Origin: Periconia sp. R9002
Lineage: Eukaryota; Ascomycota; Dothideomycetes; Pleosporales; Periconiaceae
Reading direction: 5' to 3'
DNA: 64,000 nt
Assembly (NCBI GenBank): GCA_023627715.1
Contig: JAMAHW010000009.1
Coordinates: 310,001 to 374,000 of the forward strand
A program made the translations under genes and the position numbers. Shown here piece by piece: positions 45,616-57,491 of this stretch (position 1 is its first letter; each line of letters starts with the position of its first letter). The notes beneath the pieces are model-generated. The model had not been told where the DNA came from, searched no databases, and saw only the letters and a list, made by a program, of their open reading frames with translations.

Positions 45616-47375
45616 AAGAGGGACCGCACGTTTCCATGGAGAGAGCCAGAAGAAAAGACGTTGTGTTTTATGGCCCCCGCCAAGACTTCGGGACGATCCG
45701 CCGCCTGGCTCTTCCGCACAAGTAATGCGAACCATACGTTTGCCCTCCCTGCCGAACCTTTACCTTATACGTTTACGGATCAGATTGCTGTTCTTTTCCT
45801 TGTGCTTCGCCCTATTCGTCGATTTCGTTGCTCCGCACATCACGTTGGCCCCGCGCCGATTTCCTTCAACACGAGTCTTGACAGGACGACACGACGACGA
45901 CATAAACAATGTTCCTTCGTGGTCTACGTTTCCTCCTTCCCATCTGCCTCTTTCTTTCCTTCCCTCCGGAGGACGTTTCCCTATAATGCTGAGTGAATAC
46001 ATTGAATACATACGTACGATCTAGTCCCCCCCCCCTTTCTAATAGCCGCCCCTCGGGGCCTGTCCGTCGAACCCAACCCGTCGTCGTCTTATTGGCAGCA
46101 TAATCTTTCCCTACCGGTTTTTTACCCTAATCTCGAATACGAGCATTCGCTCGACGCAAACCTTGGTTGAGGATCATTCAGATTCGAAGCTTCGTATCTG
46201 ATCTTCAACCCCTCAACACATCTCTGTCTGCGTATCTTATCTCATCTCGTCTAGGTAGCTCGTCGTATAATCAGAAATAATCAACTACGTGATCATCTTT
46301 TTTTTAACTTTGTGTACTTGATATCTCTCTCGCTCCTTTCCCCGTCCGTGGTTCTTTCCGAGTTACCTGTTGAGAAATACCTATGCATACAAGCTGCTGC
46401 TGGTTATTATCATTACATACATGTGTGTATGTATGTATGTACGTACGTCTAAAAACGCTCAAGGATAACTGGTCATTGTGAGATTGTAGTGTGTGGAAAA
46501 TTGATACTGTGATTTAATTCTGTGCTCCAAGATTGTTTCCTTGCAAGATACATGTACGAATACGTACGTGATCACACTTGGGGATTGCTGTACTATGTAT
46601 AACATGTATGTAAAGAGAGAGAGAGGCGGGGCGAGGGGGTCTATTGGGTGCTAAACGAGTGTCTGATTGGCGTTTTTGATTTTTGAGAAAGACCGACGGA
46701 CGGTTGGGGGGTGGTTTGAGAGGGTCGGGGTTTGGGATTTGGGATTGATACTTTTGTGTAGATGTAAGTATGTGTATTGATAAAGCGGCAAAGGGGAGGA
46801 GGGTGAAGGGTGGAAGGGAAATTGATGGATGGTTTCTTCTGGGTAAAATGAGGAAGATAAAGAGGAATGGTTCTGGGGTTGAGAGTCAAAAGAATTTGAT
46901 TGGTTGAATGGGTGAGGGTTTGCGTAGGTGATGCCAGGGTGGATACAAGTGGAGAGAGAGAGGGAGAAGTATGTTTCATTATTTCTTCGTGCCTCTATAT
47001 TTTGTAGTCCCGAGAAAAGGAGCAGGGAGGGAGAGAAATGAGAATCAATCGCCGACCCAATGCTTTGGTTTTTTTTTCTTACAAACATACTTGCATCGTA
47101 CACTGATAGTTACCTAGGCATGAGTGTTTTTTTTACCCCTTCTAGTACCCAACTTCCTTTTCTAAGAGCGGACATTACGTGCGGCGTGTGTGTTGCTTGG
47201 TGACGGTGAAGATAGCCATGAAGAAGAACCGGTGGTATACAATAATATTACATCCAGACAATCACGTGTCCGTTGTTTTCCTCCCTCTCGAAGTCGTTTC
47301 GGATGGAGATGATGGGTTTCGGGACGTTTTGGTGTCTGTTCTAGTTGTGTGTTCGAGAAAGGCAAAGGAAATTAA
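45616..47375. other. Intergenic with TATG/TACG microsatellite-like sequence
   Basis: 3' flanks of two converging genes. About 46415-46450 is a run of TATG/TACG tetranucleotides, and 46612-46626 a short GA run. Pyrimidine-rich on one strand over 46620-47060. No supported gene. Confidence 0.5.
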
Positions 47376-48329
47376 TTACGCGATCGGTCGACTTCGTTCG
47401 TCTTCTGGCATTCGCATATAAACCTCAATCGCCGCCGAAAATGCCGCAAAGCCCGCACAGCCTACAGCCGCTGCCTGTGGTCCCGCACCTCTTGCTAGCA
47501 CGCCACCCGTGATACACCCGCCCGCAACACCGTTCCAAATGTCGTTTTTCGCGCGCAGGCCTTCAATCGCGCACTCGGTGCCGCTGAAGATGGCGCCGAC
47601 TTTGGCGAAGTTCTTTCCCGACGCTTTCGACGATTGGTACATATCGCGCAGGCCGATCTTCAGCTGTTGGCGCAGTGGAAGTTCGGTGAGCGGGACGGAG
47701 GCGGTGGGGGAGAGAGTCGAGGGGAGGGGTGCGGTCGCTGTTGCTGCTGAGGCTGAAGGTGTTGCGGTGGAAGGTTTTACGGATGATGCGACGGAGGAGA
47801 CGGTGCTTGTTCCGGTCGTTGTGGTTGCGGTGGAGGTGGCGGCTGATTTTGCGGTTTGTGCTGCGGCGGGAGTTTGTACGGGGAGTGGTTGCGACATTGG
47901 GGTGTCGTAACGCATCTGAAAAGGTCAAATTGTTAGTATTGCATCTTCCTATTAACACAGTAGTCAGGTTGGGATGGACTCACCGAACTCATGAATAAAC
48001 CGAACATGGCTCCTAGGCCACCTCCCATCACGCCGGCCATGACGGTTTTGCCTGCGCAACTCTCCATACTTGCTTGCATCTGTACTCGACCCGCGTTAGC
48101 ATCTGTTCAATACACATGTGGTGCCGCGCATTGTCGTGCGTTTCTTCTTTTTCTATCGTCTTTTGCGATCCCGTGACGCCGCTGTCATCGCGCGCAAAGG
48201 CGAAATGGAAGTTTTCAAGAAAGGGTGTGATCGTACATATTTCACCATCATCGCTTCCTGCTCCGACATCCCGGCGGTGGGATCCTGGCCGGGGAAACCG
48301 ACAGGCCGTCCTCCTCCTGGAAATGCCAT
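47376..48329 (-). CDS. TIM22: Mitochondrial inner membrane translocase subunit TIM22
   Basis: Three exons: 48329-48237, 48079-47984, 47915-47376, 242 residues. Introns of 157 and 68 nt, both phase 0. The junctions give [27 protein letters not shown] and FGLFMSS-MRYDTP, both family landmarks. The first membrane segment has the GxxxG-rich [14 protein letters not shown]. After a long Ala/Thr/Ser-rich insert come [56 protein letters not shown] and [18 protein letters not shown], covering membrane segments 2-4. The Cys pair (in ESCAG and TECAIEG) is the conserved disulfide of Tim22. The complex inserts carrier proteins into the inner membrane. The Thr/Ser/Ala insert (about 78-135) is unusually long compared with yeast. 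Confidence 0.93.
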
Positions 48330-48855
48330 CGTGAAGTGCGCGTGTTCGTTTGGTGTCGGGGTTGCGGTGGTCTGCGTGAGGGTGGTGATTTTTTTCTGGG
48401 GCCGTCGGAGATACGAGATGATTGGGATGGGATGGAATGTTCAGCGGAGAAAGGTGCGGAGGTCTTGGCGCGGGCTAGGGTCAGGGGAAATCTCGCCGAT
48501 TGATAACAACTTTGAAGACAACGCAAAGCGGACATGGATAATTATGGAACGAATTTTCAATTGAATAGATGAACGAGACCTGGAGATGAAATCATGAATG
48601 ATAACGCTTTCATAGCATTGCATATCAAGGTATCGTTAACGTTAATAACTAAACACTACAAACAATAGGCCCAAAACAAATCATCTACGGCGTCTACATA
48701 GCCCTTCGAGACTATAATTATACAACAAGCCACCTCTATTTGAACCCCTTGGTCTTAGATATTAGAAATAAAACATTTCGTCTCGGCGTTCTAGTCTTCA
48801 ACCGTAACATGTCGTTATATAAAAGATCGCAATGGATGTATATGAATATGATTCC

Positions 48856-50838
48856 TCAGTGCGTGGGATGGGAAGCAGGTGAAATGGCTCGACCGATGTA
48901 GTCGCCTTGGGCATGGCTCATATCCCTAGATTCGGCAGGTGGGGTGAGGCTCTCCTCGAATTGTTTCATGAGAGTTGCCGCCGTCTTCTTGATGTTGGGA
49001 GAATACTTGACCAGATCGGGCCAAGGTATACTGTTGCGCTTCGCATCGCGCAGGGGAGTGTCCTCCGAAAAGAGGCCCGCGGAACTGGACGTGGTAAGCG
49101 ACGCTTTGGAATCATGACGCTGAGCATGGTACCTAGTGCTAGTCCTTGACGATGCTTGATGGGACACTGGCGATGATGGCACAGATTCATCCGAGCTGTC
49201 AACGCCCGCAGACTGGGCTTCTTTGGCAGTGCTGGCAGCAGGTGTGTCCCAGTTATCCCACTCTTCTTCGTCGTCGACTGTCGTGTTGAGTGGATGCTTT
49301 TGGCTTTTTGGGTGCTGCGGAGTTCGCATGTGCTTGAGCGAGTGAGTTCGCTTGTTTGTAGGAGAGGCCTTGGGCTCAGACAGACCGTGCGATTTCCAGA
49401 ACTCATCCCCTATATCTCCTGTTTTGGATGTTCCCTTTGAGCTCGCAGCTCGCTGCAGGGTTGGTCTGGCATCGGAGGGTTTCCGCAGTTTAGCGTTGGA
49501 CCCTGAGGCCTCGGTACCACCGATCGGCTCTTCGCCTACTGTTGCCTGCCTTATGTCCTCGATGAACGTCAGAAGTCCGTCTTTGAAATCCGTAGCCATC
49601 TGCTTTCCTGTGCGCAGCAGTGCGTCACGTTGTATGTTGGTCAGTCCACCGAGGTCATTACGTTCGCCGTCCACGGTGTGCGCGATGTGATTGGCGATGT
49701 CGGAATTCGTGGAATTGCGAGTCAGGGGAGGTGACCGCGTGGGTTGGTTGCGTTTCGGTATAACCGTTGCTTCGGGCGCGGTGGTGGCAGGCTCCTCGTG
49801 CTCGCGAAGATCTTGTGGCTGGGGAAAGGAGGGTGTGTATGATTTGTTTGGTGACAGCAATGAAAGGGTCCGTAGATGTTTTGAGCCGCTGAAGACTTTG
49901 CGCTGTGAGGTTTTGGTGCCGCTGAGTATGGCTTTTCTGCGTTCCATCTCCTTCTGCATCCACAGAGCAGAGCCATCTTCGTCGTCTTGGTCGGAGCCAT
50001 AATTGGCCAGAGTGGTGTTGAGAGGCTGTAGCTGGGTGACCTTGCGGAGTTCATTGCGCTGTTTCATAGCCTCCTGAGTCGCAAAGTACTTTTTGAGGGT
50101 CTTGAGGTCCTGCTCGGCTTTCCCTAGCTCTTCTTTGAGCTCGAGAACGTAGCGCTCCTGGGCGGCGACGACGGCCAGGAGGTTGGTTTCTGGGGTAGAG
50201 ACGGTGTCGGGCGACGGCACAGGAGAAGGTGCAGCGACCCATGATTGTGGTCGAGAGCGCGGCGAGAACGCTGGTGAAGTATTGCCAGTAGATGGCTGGA
50301 TAGGGAATTGAAGGCTGAGTCTTTTGCCTTGACGTAGGACGTCGACTTGCGACATGGTTTGTGAGCGATTGTGGGAACGAGGGTTGGACGACATGTCGTC
50401 TTGATCGGAGTCTTGTTGTTGTTGTGGATTGGGAAGGGAAGGAGAGGGAGGGAGTAAGGTGGAAGAGCCGGGATGGGATTCTTTGAGCGAAGGTGATGAT
50501 GCTGAGCCCCCTGATGGGCGCCGGGCTTTGTCGAAATTGCGCTGCGACAGTGCGCCGGTGGACATGACGTCTCGGCCCTGGGGAAAGATGTCGCCCAAAC
50601 GGTTATCACGCTCTCCCTGGAGGGCAGACGAAGAGCAGATAAAGGTGGAAAGACGCAGACGACGAGATAGGCGGTTGAGGATTCGCGAGGTGGTTTTCGG
50701 AGAAGCGCCTTTGGCCTCCAGGTACAGAGCCAATAGGATGGAAGGGACCCCTAGCAAACGGAGCAATACCTGACCGCTGCGACACCACGAAATCCAAGTT
50801 CTTAGTAGAGCTGCCTGAGGGCTTGCTGAGAAACCCAT
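48856..50838 (-). CDS. DUF4048-type disordered fungal protein
   Basis: Open frame of 660 codons from ATG 50838. The recognisable core is a coiled coil at about 215-265: ETNLLAVVAAQERYVLELKE then ELGKAEQDLKTLKKYFATQE, preceded by the RLSLQFPI motif. This is the pattern of fungal DUF4048 proteins. The rest is Ser/Pro-rich with an acidic DDEEEWDNWDTPAA stretch. The first 90 residues (ISWCRSGQVLLRLLGVPSIL) are hydrophobic/basic and unlike the rest; they may be 5' leader, in which case translation begins at the in-frame ATG 50565 (MSTGALSQRNFDKARR). Function unknown. Confidence 0.7.
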   Translation of the reverse strand: MGFSASPQAALLRTWISWCRSGQVLLRLLGVPSILLALYLEAKGASPKTTSRILNRLSRRLRLSTFICSSSALQGERDNRLGDIFPQGRDVMSTGALSQRNFDKARRPSGGSASSPSLKESHPGSSTLLPPSPSLPNPQQQQDSDQDDMSSNPRSHNRSQTMSQVDVLRQGKRLSLQFPIQPSTGNTSPAFSPRSRPQSWVAAPSPVPSPDTVSTPETNLLAVVAAQERYVLELKEELGKAEQDLKTLKKYFATQEAMKQRNELRKVTQLQPLNTTLANYGSDQDDEDGSALWMQKEMERRKAILSGTKTSQRKVFSGSKHLRTLSLLSPNKSYTPSFPQPQDLREHEEPATTAPEATVIPKRNQPTRSPPLTRNSTNSDIANHIAHTVDGERNDLGGLTNIQRDALLRTGKQMATDFKDGLLTFIEDIRQATVGEEPIGGTEASGSNAKLRKPSDARPTLQRAASSKGTSKTGDIGDEFWKSHGLSEPKASPTNKRTHSLKHMRTPQHPKSQKHPLNTTVDDEEEWDNWDTPAASTAKEAQSAGVDSSDESVPSSPVSHQASSRTSTRYHAQRHDSKASLTTSSSAGLFSEDTPLRDAKRNSIPWPDLVKYSPNIKKTAATLMKQFEESLTPPAESRDMSHAQGDYIGRAISPASHPTH

Positions 50839-51679
50839 GCCACGGACATTACAGGCATTGCGCGAAATGCGAAGAGGGAATCAATTGTCAACAGATGAAT
50901 AGCGATCGAGGAGGAGAAGGAGGGGAATTCCAGCGTGGTGGTGGTGGTACGACTAATTCCTATAAGATTGGCCTTGGTTGCTCCCTCCTGGGCCCTCTGC
51001 GTTCTCTGCCCCATCACGCGTGGTGGTCGGGCCACCGTAAACAATGCTTTAGTAGCACCATGAGTATCTACCTAACCAATGCGTCTGATGGCCGCGGCCT
51101 CATTCCCTTCCCCCAGCTGCCCCCACATGGACCAACAGGCCTGCCAGTTGCCATCAAGGGCGCTCCTCGTCTCGTTTCGTGGCCAAAAAGATACTCTGCG
51201 CCGTAATGAGCAAGACGCGGCATGTTCGGCCGTCCATCTGAGTCTCACCGACATTTGCAGCCACCGAACATGATGATAGCTACAAATAACGACTGGTCAG
51301 CCTCAGCCGATGTTCGTATCCAATGTGACCCCAGACAGGTGTGCGTTTTGTTTGCACTTGGGGATCGGCCGAGCATTGGATTCTAGACATTCGGTGGGCA
51401 TGGGCTGGTTCCTGGCCGGCTTGCCGAATCCAGTCGCTCAATATGCTTATGACATGCTTCCACAGCAGCGTGCCATTCGTTAGCTGGACGCCAATCGAGC
51501 ACCACATTTCCTTAGATGAGGGTTGATTTTTATACAAGGACATTGAAGGCATTGACAATTGCACAGCAGGTAGCTGATGGATAGCAAGGTTGATGCAGCC
51601 AGCCCGCATCACTCCGCGAGCAGTCGTCCCAGAAACCGGCCGCTAGCCATGACTCGGTGCTCATTTGCGTCTAGACGAG
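50839..51679. other. Intergenic
   Basis: Upstream region of the DUF4048 gene. Only short overlapping frames. Confidence 0.5.
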
Positions 51680-52362
51680 TTACAGCTGGAACAAGCAAAC
51701 ATGCACTAATTTCATAGCACTGTCCTTGCCAATTGAAGTGTGACGTAAATCAATCTCTTTGCGCTGGTGGAGAAGACAGCTAGGTATTTCCCCGCAACCA
51801 GGCCAAAATACCCAAGTACTGGGTGAGGGACCTTGAAGATGAATAGTTCTTGATGCAGGGCTGTTTAAACTATTTGGTGGCAGATCAATCAACTTCTCCA
51901 CCGCAAGAAAAATCTCCTCCAGCTTTTTACTTTCAAACATGTCCATGTGTCTGGAGAGATGGTGCAGTGTTTACCTAGGAATTGCTTCTCATGTATGACC
52001 TGGTACTTGAGGAGTCTCGAGGTTGATTCCAGCAGGGTCAATCCATAGATGTCAACGCAGACTCGAACATGATACAGGCAGGCATAGCCTTACATCTGTC
52101 GAGGAGTCATTCGGAAATCCGGTTGTTGGAAGAAATCTCTTCTAGAAAACAAAGGTCGGTAGGGATATCTGGTCCTGGACATGTACCTTTGTAGAAGCGT
52201 GTAGAGAAATGGCAACGTTCTCGCGTGCCATTGGCTCCACGCTGACTCGCTAGGCCTTTTCCGCAAGTGAGCATCCACCTGTGTGTCTAAAAATTCCAGG
52301 CAGTCTAAGATACGAACAATCCGGTCCACTGATAGCCGCTCCGCTGATGTGTTGATGTCCAT
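51680..52362 (-). CDS. Small hypothetical protein, two exons
   Basis: Exons 52362-52094 and 51950-51680, 179 residues, with a 143-nt intron (GTAAGG ... CTCCAG) that keeps frame. Exon 1 begins MDINTSAERLSVDRIVRILD and is helical. After the splice the chain reads HMDMFESKKLEEIFLAVEKL and ends LVHVCLFQL. Two frames with real ATGs and good composition, joined in phase by clear sites, support a gene. No family is recognised and the neighbours do not help. Confidence 0.4.
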
Positions 52363-52918
52363 CTCGATAGGTACTTGGTCTTGCGGGTGACGGAGTTGCG
52401 GGAGCAGGGGGCTTTATGCAGGTGCAGTGCATATTGGCTATGCAAGAAACGCACTTGGCGCGTTCGGCGGCTGTCATCCCCATCAACGGGCTCAATGGAA
52501 CGGAGGTGAGGATCGGAACCAGATAAAAAATAAGAAGCCAACTTGAAGCGACCACCTCTCACTTGCGAGCGATGAACAAGATGATACTTGAAGCTGCCTG
52601 ATCGTCATTGCTGTCGCGTAGAGCCGGCGTGCGCGAGTAGCTCCAGGAGGTGCGTGCCCGACTTTGTTGACGTCCCCGCCCACGGTTGCTAGTGGCAACC
52701 ACCGGCCGTGAGCCCTGACATCGCCAATATACATTGTAGCTTTAATCCGCTCCCGCCTGCGAAAGATCCCCCTTCACCACGACCACATTCAATCTCTAAT
52801 CCTATTCCTATCCGCCCGACTCTGCCACACGGCGACCGCCGTCCATCTTCCACTTGGCTGTCTCCCATCTTTATCATCGCCGATAAATCGCAGCCAAAAC
52901 AACAACCCCTGGTCGGTC
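52363..52918. other. Promoter region between two divergent genes
   Basis: Between the small hypothetical gene (minus) and the kinase gene (plus). Pyrimidine-rich and CG-poor just before the kinase start. Confidence 0.45.
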
Positions 52919-55278
52919 ATGGCCACTTTTGACGGATACCAGGTATTGGAGGAGCTGGGCAGTGCGTTCACACCACCATGGAAAAATCATGTGAAGCGCA
53001 TTCGGCTGACATGATGCTTTGCAGGCGGAAGCTTTGGCGTCGTGTACAAGGCAATTGAAAAGGCGACGGGCGAAACGGTTGCCATCAAACTGGTGCGTTT
53101 ATCATCTTTCCTTCAACAAGACCCCTAATCAATCTTCACACGACTGATCATTATTTTTGCAGATCGACCTCGAAGACAGCCACGATGAGCTTTCCGACAT
53201 CCAAGCCGAAATCAGTCTCCTCAGCACATGCAAGAGCCCCTATGTGACTGAATACAAGACGAGCTTCGTCAAGGGTGTCAAGCTATGGATTGTTATGGAA
53301 TACTTGGGTGGTGGCTCAGCATTGGATCTGGTAACATGAGCCAACATGCGTCTTGCAGACACAGGATGCTGACGACTACAGATGAAACCGGGACCCTTCG
53401 GCGAAGCTCACATCGCCATCGTCTGCAAGCAGTTGCTCCTCGGTCTCGAATACCTACACTCAACAGGGAAAATACATCGGGATATCAAGGCTGCAAACGT
53501 GCTCCTTACCGACTCTGGCAAGGTCAAGCTGGCCGACTTTGGTGTTGCTGCCCAGCTACATGATTATAAGTCTCAGCGCCATACATTCGTCGGAACGCCC
53601 TACTGGATGGCACCCGAGGTCATCCAAGAAAATGGCTATGATTTCAAGGCTGACATCTGGTCACTGGGGATAACGGCGCTCGAGATGGCAAAGGGGGAGC
53701 CACCCAATGCGAACATTCACGCCATGAAGGCGCTTTTCATCATCCCCAAGGATCCAGCTCCGCGTTTGGAAGGAGACAATTGGAGCAGAGACTTCAAAGA
53801 CTTTGTTGCTCAATGCTTGATCAAAGATCCTGATCGAAGGGCGAGCGCAAAAGAGCTCCTCGAGCATCGCTTCATTCGACGTGCTGGCAAGGTCGAGGCA
53901 ATGCGCGAGCTCATTGAGCGCAAGCAGATGTATGACGCCCAGCAGGAAACCACAAAGCACGTCAAATACTACGAAGAGACAATGTGAGCAACCTTTCGGC
54001 TTACGCATGTATATGCGACACTAACGTTTGTGTAGGGTTGATCTGAGCCCCAAGACGGACGAAGACGAATGGATTTTCGACACCATCAAACAGTCCACAA
54101 TTATACCGGCACGACAGACGATGAAGCGTCGCAAGATGGCACGAATTCCTTCTTCCGAAGCTGCCGACAGTTGCGCTTCCATGATGCAACATCTTGATAT
54201 GAATGCAGCACCTCTGGGCAGTGTGACTGATTCACCATTGCCTGAACGACGCCGTCCCGCTTCCAGAATGTCGTCTTCCTCCACGACCATCTACACCCCC
54301 ACAGGCTCGACACCAACTGCACGTCGTGTCAGCAACTCGGCGAAGAAGTCACCACTCGGAGTGGACCTTAGTTTTGGCAACTCCCATTCTACAGTTCGAC
54401 ATTTTAAGAGGGTTTCATCTGGGGAACGCCGCGCTGCCCTTTCCTCTAACCCCCCTCCTCTGAACGCGAACTCGTTCCATCCGAACCCCAACGCCAAAAC
54501 TTTCCGACCCACGCCACCGAACTCTGCGACTTCAATGACGTTCAATGACGAGAATGAGCCCCCAGCTGCTGTGTATCAACAGATGCCTATCACCAAAGAC
54601 GCACTTTACGGACGTCGCGCATACAGCAAAGTCATGGACTCGGTTTTCCAAGAAGCGTATGCAAACTCGGCTTCTCCTCACCAACGTGAGGCATTGGGTG
54701 GAATGCACCAGGCTTGGGCTCATCTTGATCAAGTTGATCCCCAAGGAGAGTTTCTCCTTCTGAAGGCTATGGTTGATCGGCTGCAGAACGATTCCAAACT
54801 TGCATCTGCCCTCGGCATCGCTGTCTCTCCGGCGCCGACGCCCAAGCACAGCACCAAGTCCAGCGAAACCAGCTTGAGCGGTGCCACCGTCCATGGCACC
54901 AGCACAACGCGCATCCGATCCAGTACGACTACCACCAATTCGTCGTCCTACAGCAAGACGTCCAGCGAATATTCTTCCACGCCCCAACAGAACCCGTTCC
55001 AGACACCCACTGGCACGCCTTCCGGCAATTCCTCCAACTCTCCTCTTAAGGGCCCCAAACTCGTCCTCGCTCAAAACAATCCTCACCTAAAATCGCACAG
55101 GCGTCGCCAGAGTGCGATCGTGACGGGCGAAAAGGTGTATGGATCGGACGGGTATGCCCTAGACGAGAAGAAATTGCCGGGACATATTGAGCCGGGCATG
55201 GAACAGCAGGGTCTCCTTGCCGATATCCTCTACGGTCAGTGGATGCAGGGTTTGAAAAGTCGTTGGCCACTTGCCTAA
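52919..55278 (+). CDS. Ste20-family protein kinase, GCK-III/Sid1 (MST-like) type
   Basis: Five exons: 52919-52961, 53025-53092, 53163-53330, 53382-53983, 54036-55278; 707 residues; introns 51-70 nt. Kinase domain about 7-265: glycine loop GSGSFGVVYK (15-23), catalytic Lys36 in VAIKLI, IHRDIKAANVLL (Asp127), DFG (145-147), activation loop with the Ste20 signature GTPYWMAPEV, and CLIKDPDRRASAKELLEHRFI. The closest types are MST3/4-like GCK-III kinases such as S. pombe Sid1 and Neurospora SID-1/MST-1, which act in septation signalling with a Cdc14-type partner. The C-terminal half is Ser/Thr-rich with a conserved helical block near 505-570 (YSKVMDSVFQEAYANSASPH, GEFLLLKAMVDRLQN). Which of the paralogues it is cannot be settled here. 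Confidence 0.9.
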
Positions 55279-56372
55279 CTCTTTCTCCCCAACCTGGTGC
55301 ATGATGCACGATTTGGCGTGACGATTGGTGCGCGGGCTGTGAATCTTGCTTTCTGCATTGAATCTTCATTGTTCTTTTCGCCGTTGCATAGTTCCCTGCA
55401 TATGCATCCTGCTCGGTGCCCTTCGTACCTGGCAGCGCTTTTTCTCTTCATGTCTCTCTCTCTCTAATGGCGACAAAACCGCCCCCCCTATATCCGGCGA
55501 CGACTGTTACGACATCCCCCTCCTACTCACGGCCGGCCCCCATCATGCATAACCACCAGGTTCTTATCGCGGAGTCTGGAAAAGCAAAAAGGTCACCCAC
55601 TTCTAACGATTGTCCTCTTCACTGCAACGATGATGATGATGATCATGAAACGGTTTGCCCTCTATTTGTTTTTTTAATTGGTTAGTGAGCTTAATTGTGT
55701 ACGATTCTTTCTTCTCTGTAGTGTTTTTTCTTACTCTCTCTCTCTCTCGTGTTCGATTTGCGTCTGCATAGTTTGCGGGGTTTTTATCTTTATTTTACAT
55801 TTTTTTTGGATTGTGGCATCTTTTTTTGACTGCTTATTGTTATTAGAAAAAAGATGAATTGTTTTTTTATTGGCGTGTTTTAGGGTGGTCAACGGGTTTC
55901 CACCGACCACCGACGAGATTGAATAATTGAGAAAAGACGAGCGACAACGGTTACAAGTGGCAAACTGTTAGGACTGTACAGGTTGATACATGTATGGTAC
56001 TGTTGTCGTGGCCATCGGTTTTTATCTTTTCTTCCTATCTTTCATCTTATTGAGAACGAGGCCTGGGAGTCACGAAGTGCGCGAGAACGGTGTACATAGA
56101 TGGCTGTTTGTGTGTGTGTCTGTAATGGTGTTTGAATACATGTATCAACTACTCCCCTTTTCAATCATCCATCTCATCCATCTCAAGTGATTTTTTCTCG
56201 CAACACGTATCTCAATGCACTCTCCAAAGAATCATAAATCCCGTCCTATCATCCATCTATCACACGGACGAATGTTCCGTTCACAAAAACACTGCAAGAA
56301 AAATAAGATCTCTGTACCAACCAATAAATTCATCAATTCATCCATCCTTCCACAAACACCCGCCCCATCACC
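55279..56372. other. Intergenic between converging genes
   Basis: T-rich and CT-rich tracts (for example 55733-55750) in the 3' flanks of the kinase and the CFEM-like gene. No supported gene. Confidence 0.55.
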
Positions 56373-57491
56373 TCACCTCACCCCTCCCCCACTCCCACCA
56401 CCCTTCTCCCCCTCCCCACCACCAACCTCCACCCCAACAAACCCCCCATCAAGCTCCACAACCCCAACCCCAACCACATCCCCCTCCCTCTCCCCTACTC
56501 TCCTCCCATACCCCCACCACCCTCCCTCCTTCTCACAAACCACCACCTCACGCACCCCAACCTCCACCATCCCACTCTTCCCTTCCAACTCGCACCCTGT
56601 GTCCTCCCCTCCTTCCCCTACGGACTGTACGTTCTGTAGCCGCTGCTGTCTGCGCACCCGCCGTCGCGAGATGTAGAAAAGGAGGATTGCGAAGGCGGCG
56701 ACGGGGATGAGGATTGATGGGACGATTATGGCGGCGAGGGGGGTTGCTGGGGGTGGTTTGTTAGGGGGTGTGGATGAGGAGGGGGAGAGAGGGGGAGTGG
56801 TTGGGGTTGTTGGAGTGGGTGTGATGGTCGCGGCCGCGTTGTTGACTGGTGGGGAAGGTTAGTTAGGTAGGGTGTAATAAGTTCATTATATTGAGGCAAT
56901 GATAATGGAGGGGGAACTGAAGGTGTTGTCGTCTCGAATATAGAAGAAAAGTAGATGTGAGAGAAGGCTTTTATACATACACCTCGACAACTCTGTACTC
57001 CTCGCACAGTACCTCCCAAACAAATCCACCGCACTCGCCGCATCCGCCATCCCCGCAACGTCTCTCTGTTTTACCTGCGTCGGCAGCGGCAGTGCGCTCA
57101 CTCCCGCATTCCTACCCACCGTGCGTCTAGCAAGCCTCACCCCGTTCGTCGTCGGCATCGCATAAACCTCTCTCATCGTCGTTGTCGTCGGCACCGCTCG
57201 CCTGCTTAGACCACTTCCACCCTCGCAAGCACTTTGCACCGCCGTGGAAATGATGGACGCGAACTGCGTGCTCGACTCGAGGCAGAAACACGAAAAGGAA
57301 GTTAATTGCATGTTATCCCCGCAACCGAGTTCCTGCGCCCGCACGATGGCGCTCACGCGGTCTTGGGCGCATTGCTGGAGTGAGGTGTAGAGTGGGATTT
57401 GGTCGATGTAGATGAGTGTTTTGATGGCTGCGGAGGCGAGTGGGATCGTTGTGATGATGAGGAGGGCAAGGAGGAGTGATGGTGGGTGCAT
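56373..57491 (-). CDS. CFEM-like secreted single-pass membrane protein
   Basis: Two exons: 57491-56981 and 56845-56373, 327 residues. The 135-nt intron has GTATGT donor, CTAAC branch site and CCAG acceptor. Signal peptide 1-21 (PSLLLALLIITTIPLASA). The ectodomain has six Cys (QQCAQ, LGCGD, FSCFC, QSACEG, RYCAR) in a CFEM-like arrangement, two fewer than the usual eight. A Thr/Pro stalk (TITPTPTTPTTPPLSPSSST) leads to one membrane helix (AAIIVPSILIPVAAFAILLFY), a basic stop-transfer (SRRRVRRQQR) and a Gly/Glu/Val-rich tail of about 80 residues. Related fungal proteins with this layout sit in the plasma membrane or wall, and some bind heme or act in surface sensing. The tail is encoded in a segment with almost no C on the coding strand, so its real end deserves checking. 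Confidence 0.68.

Noticed and set aside
46641..47103. Pro/Ser/Thr-rich frames upstream of TIM22's 3' end
   Set aside because: Products of a strand-skewed pyrimidine-rich stretch, two frames open at once.
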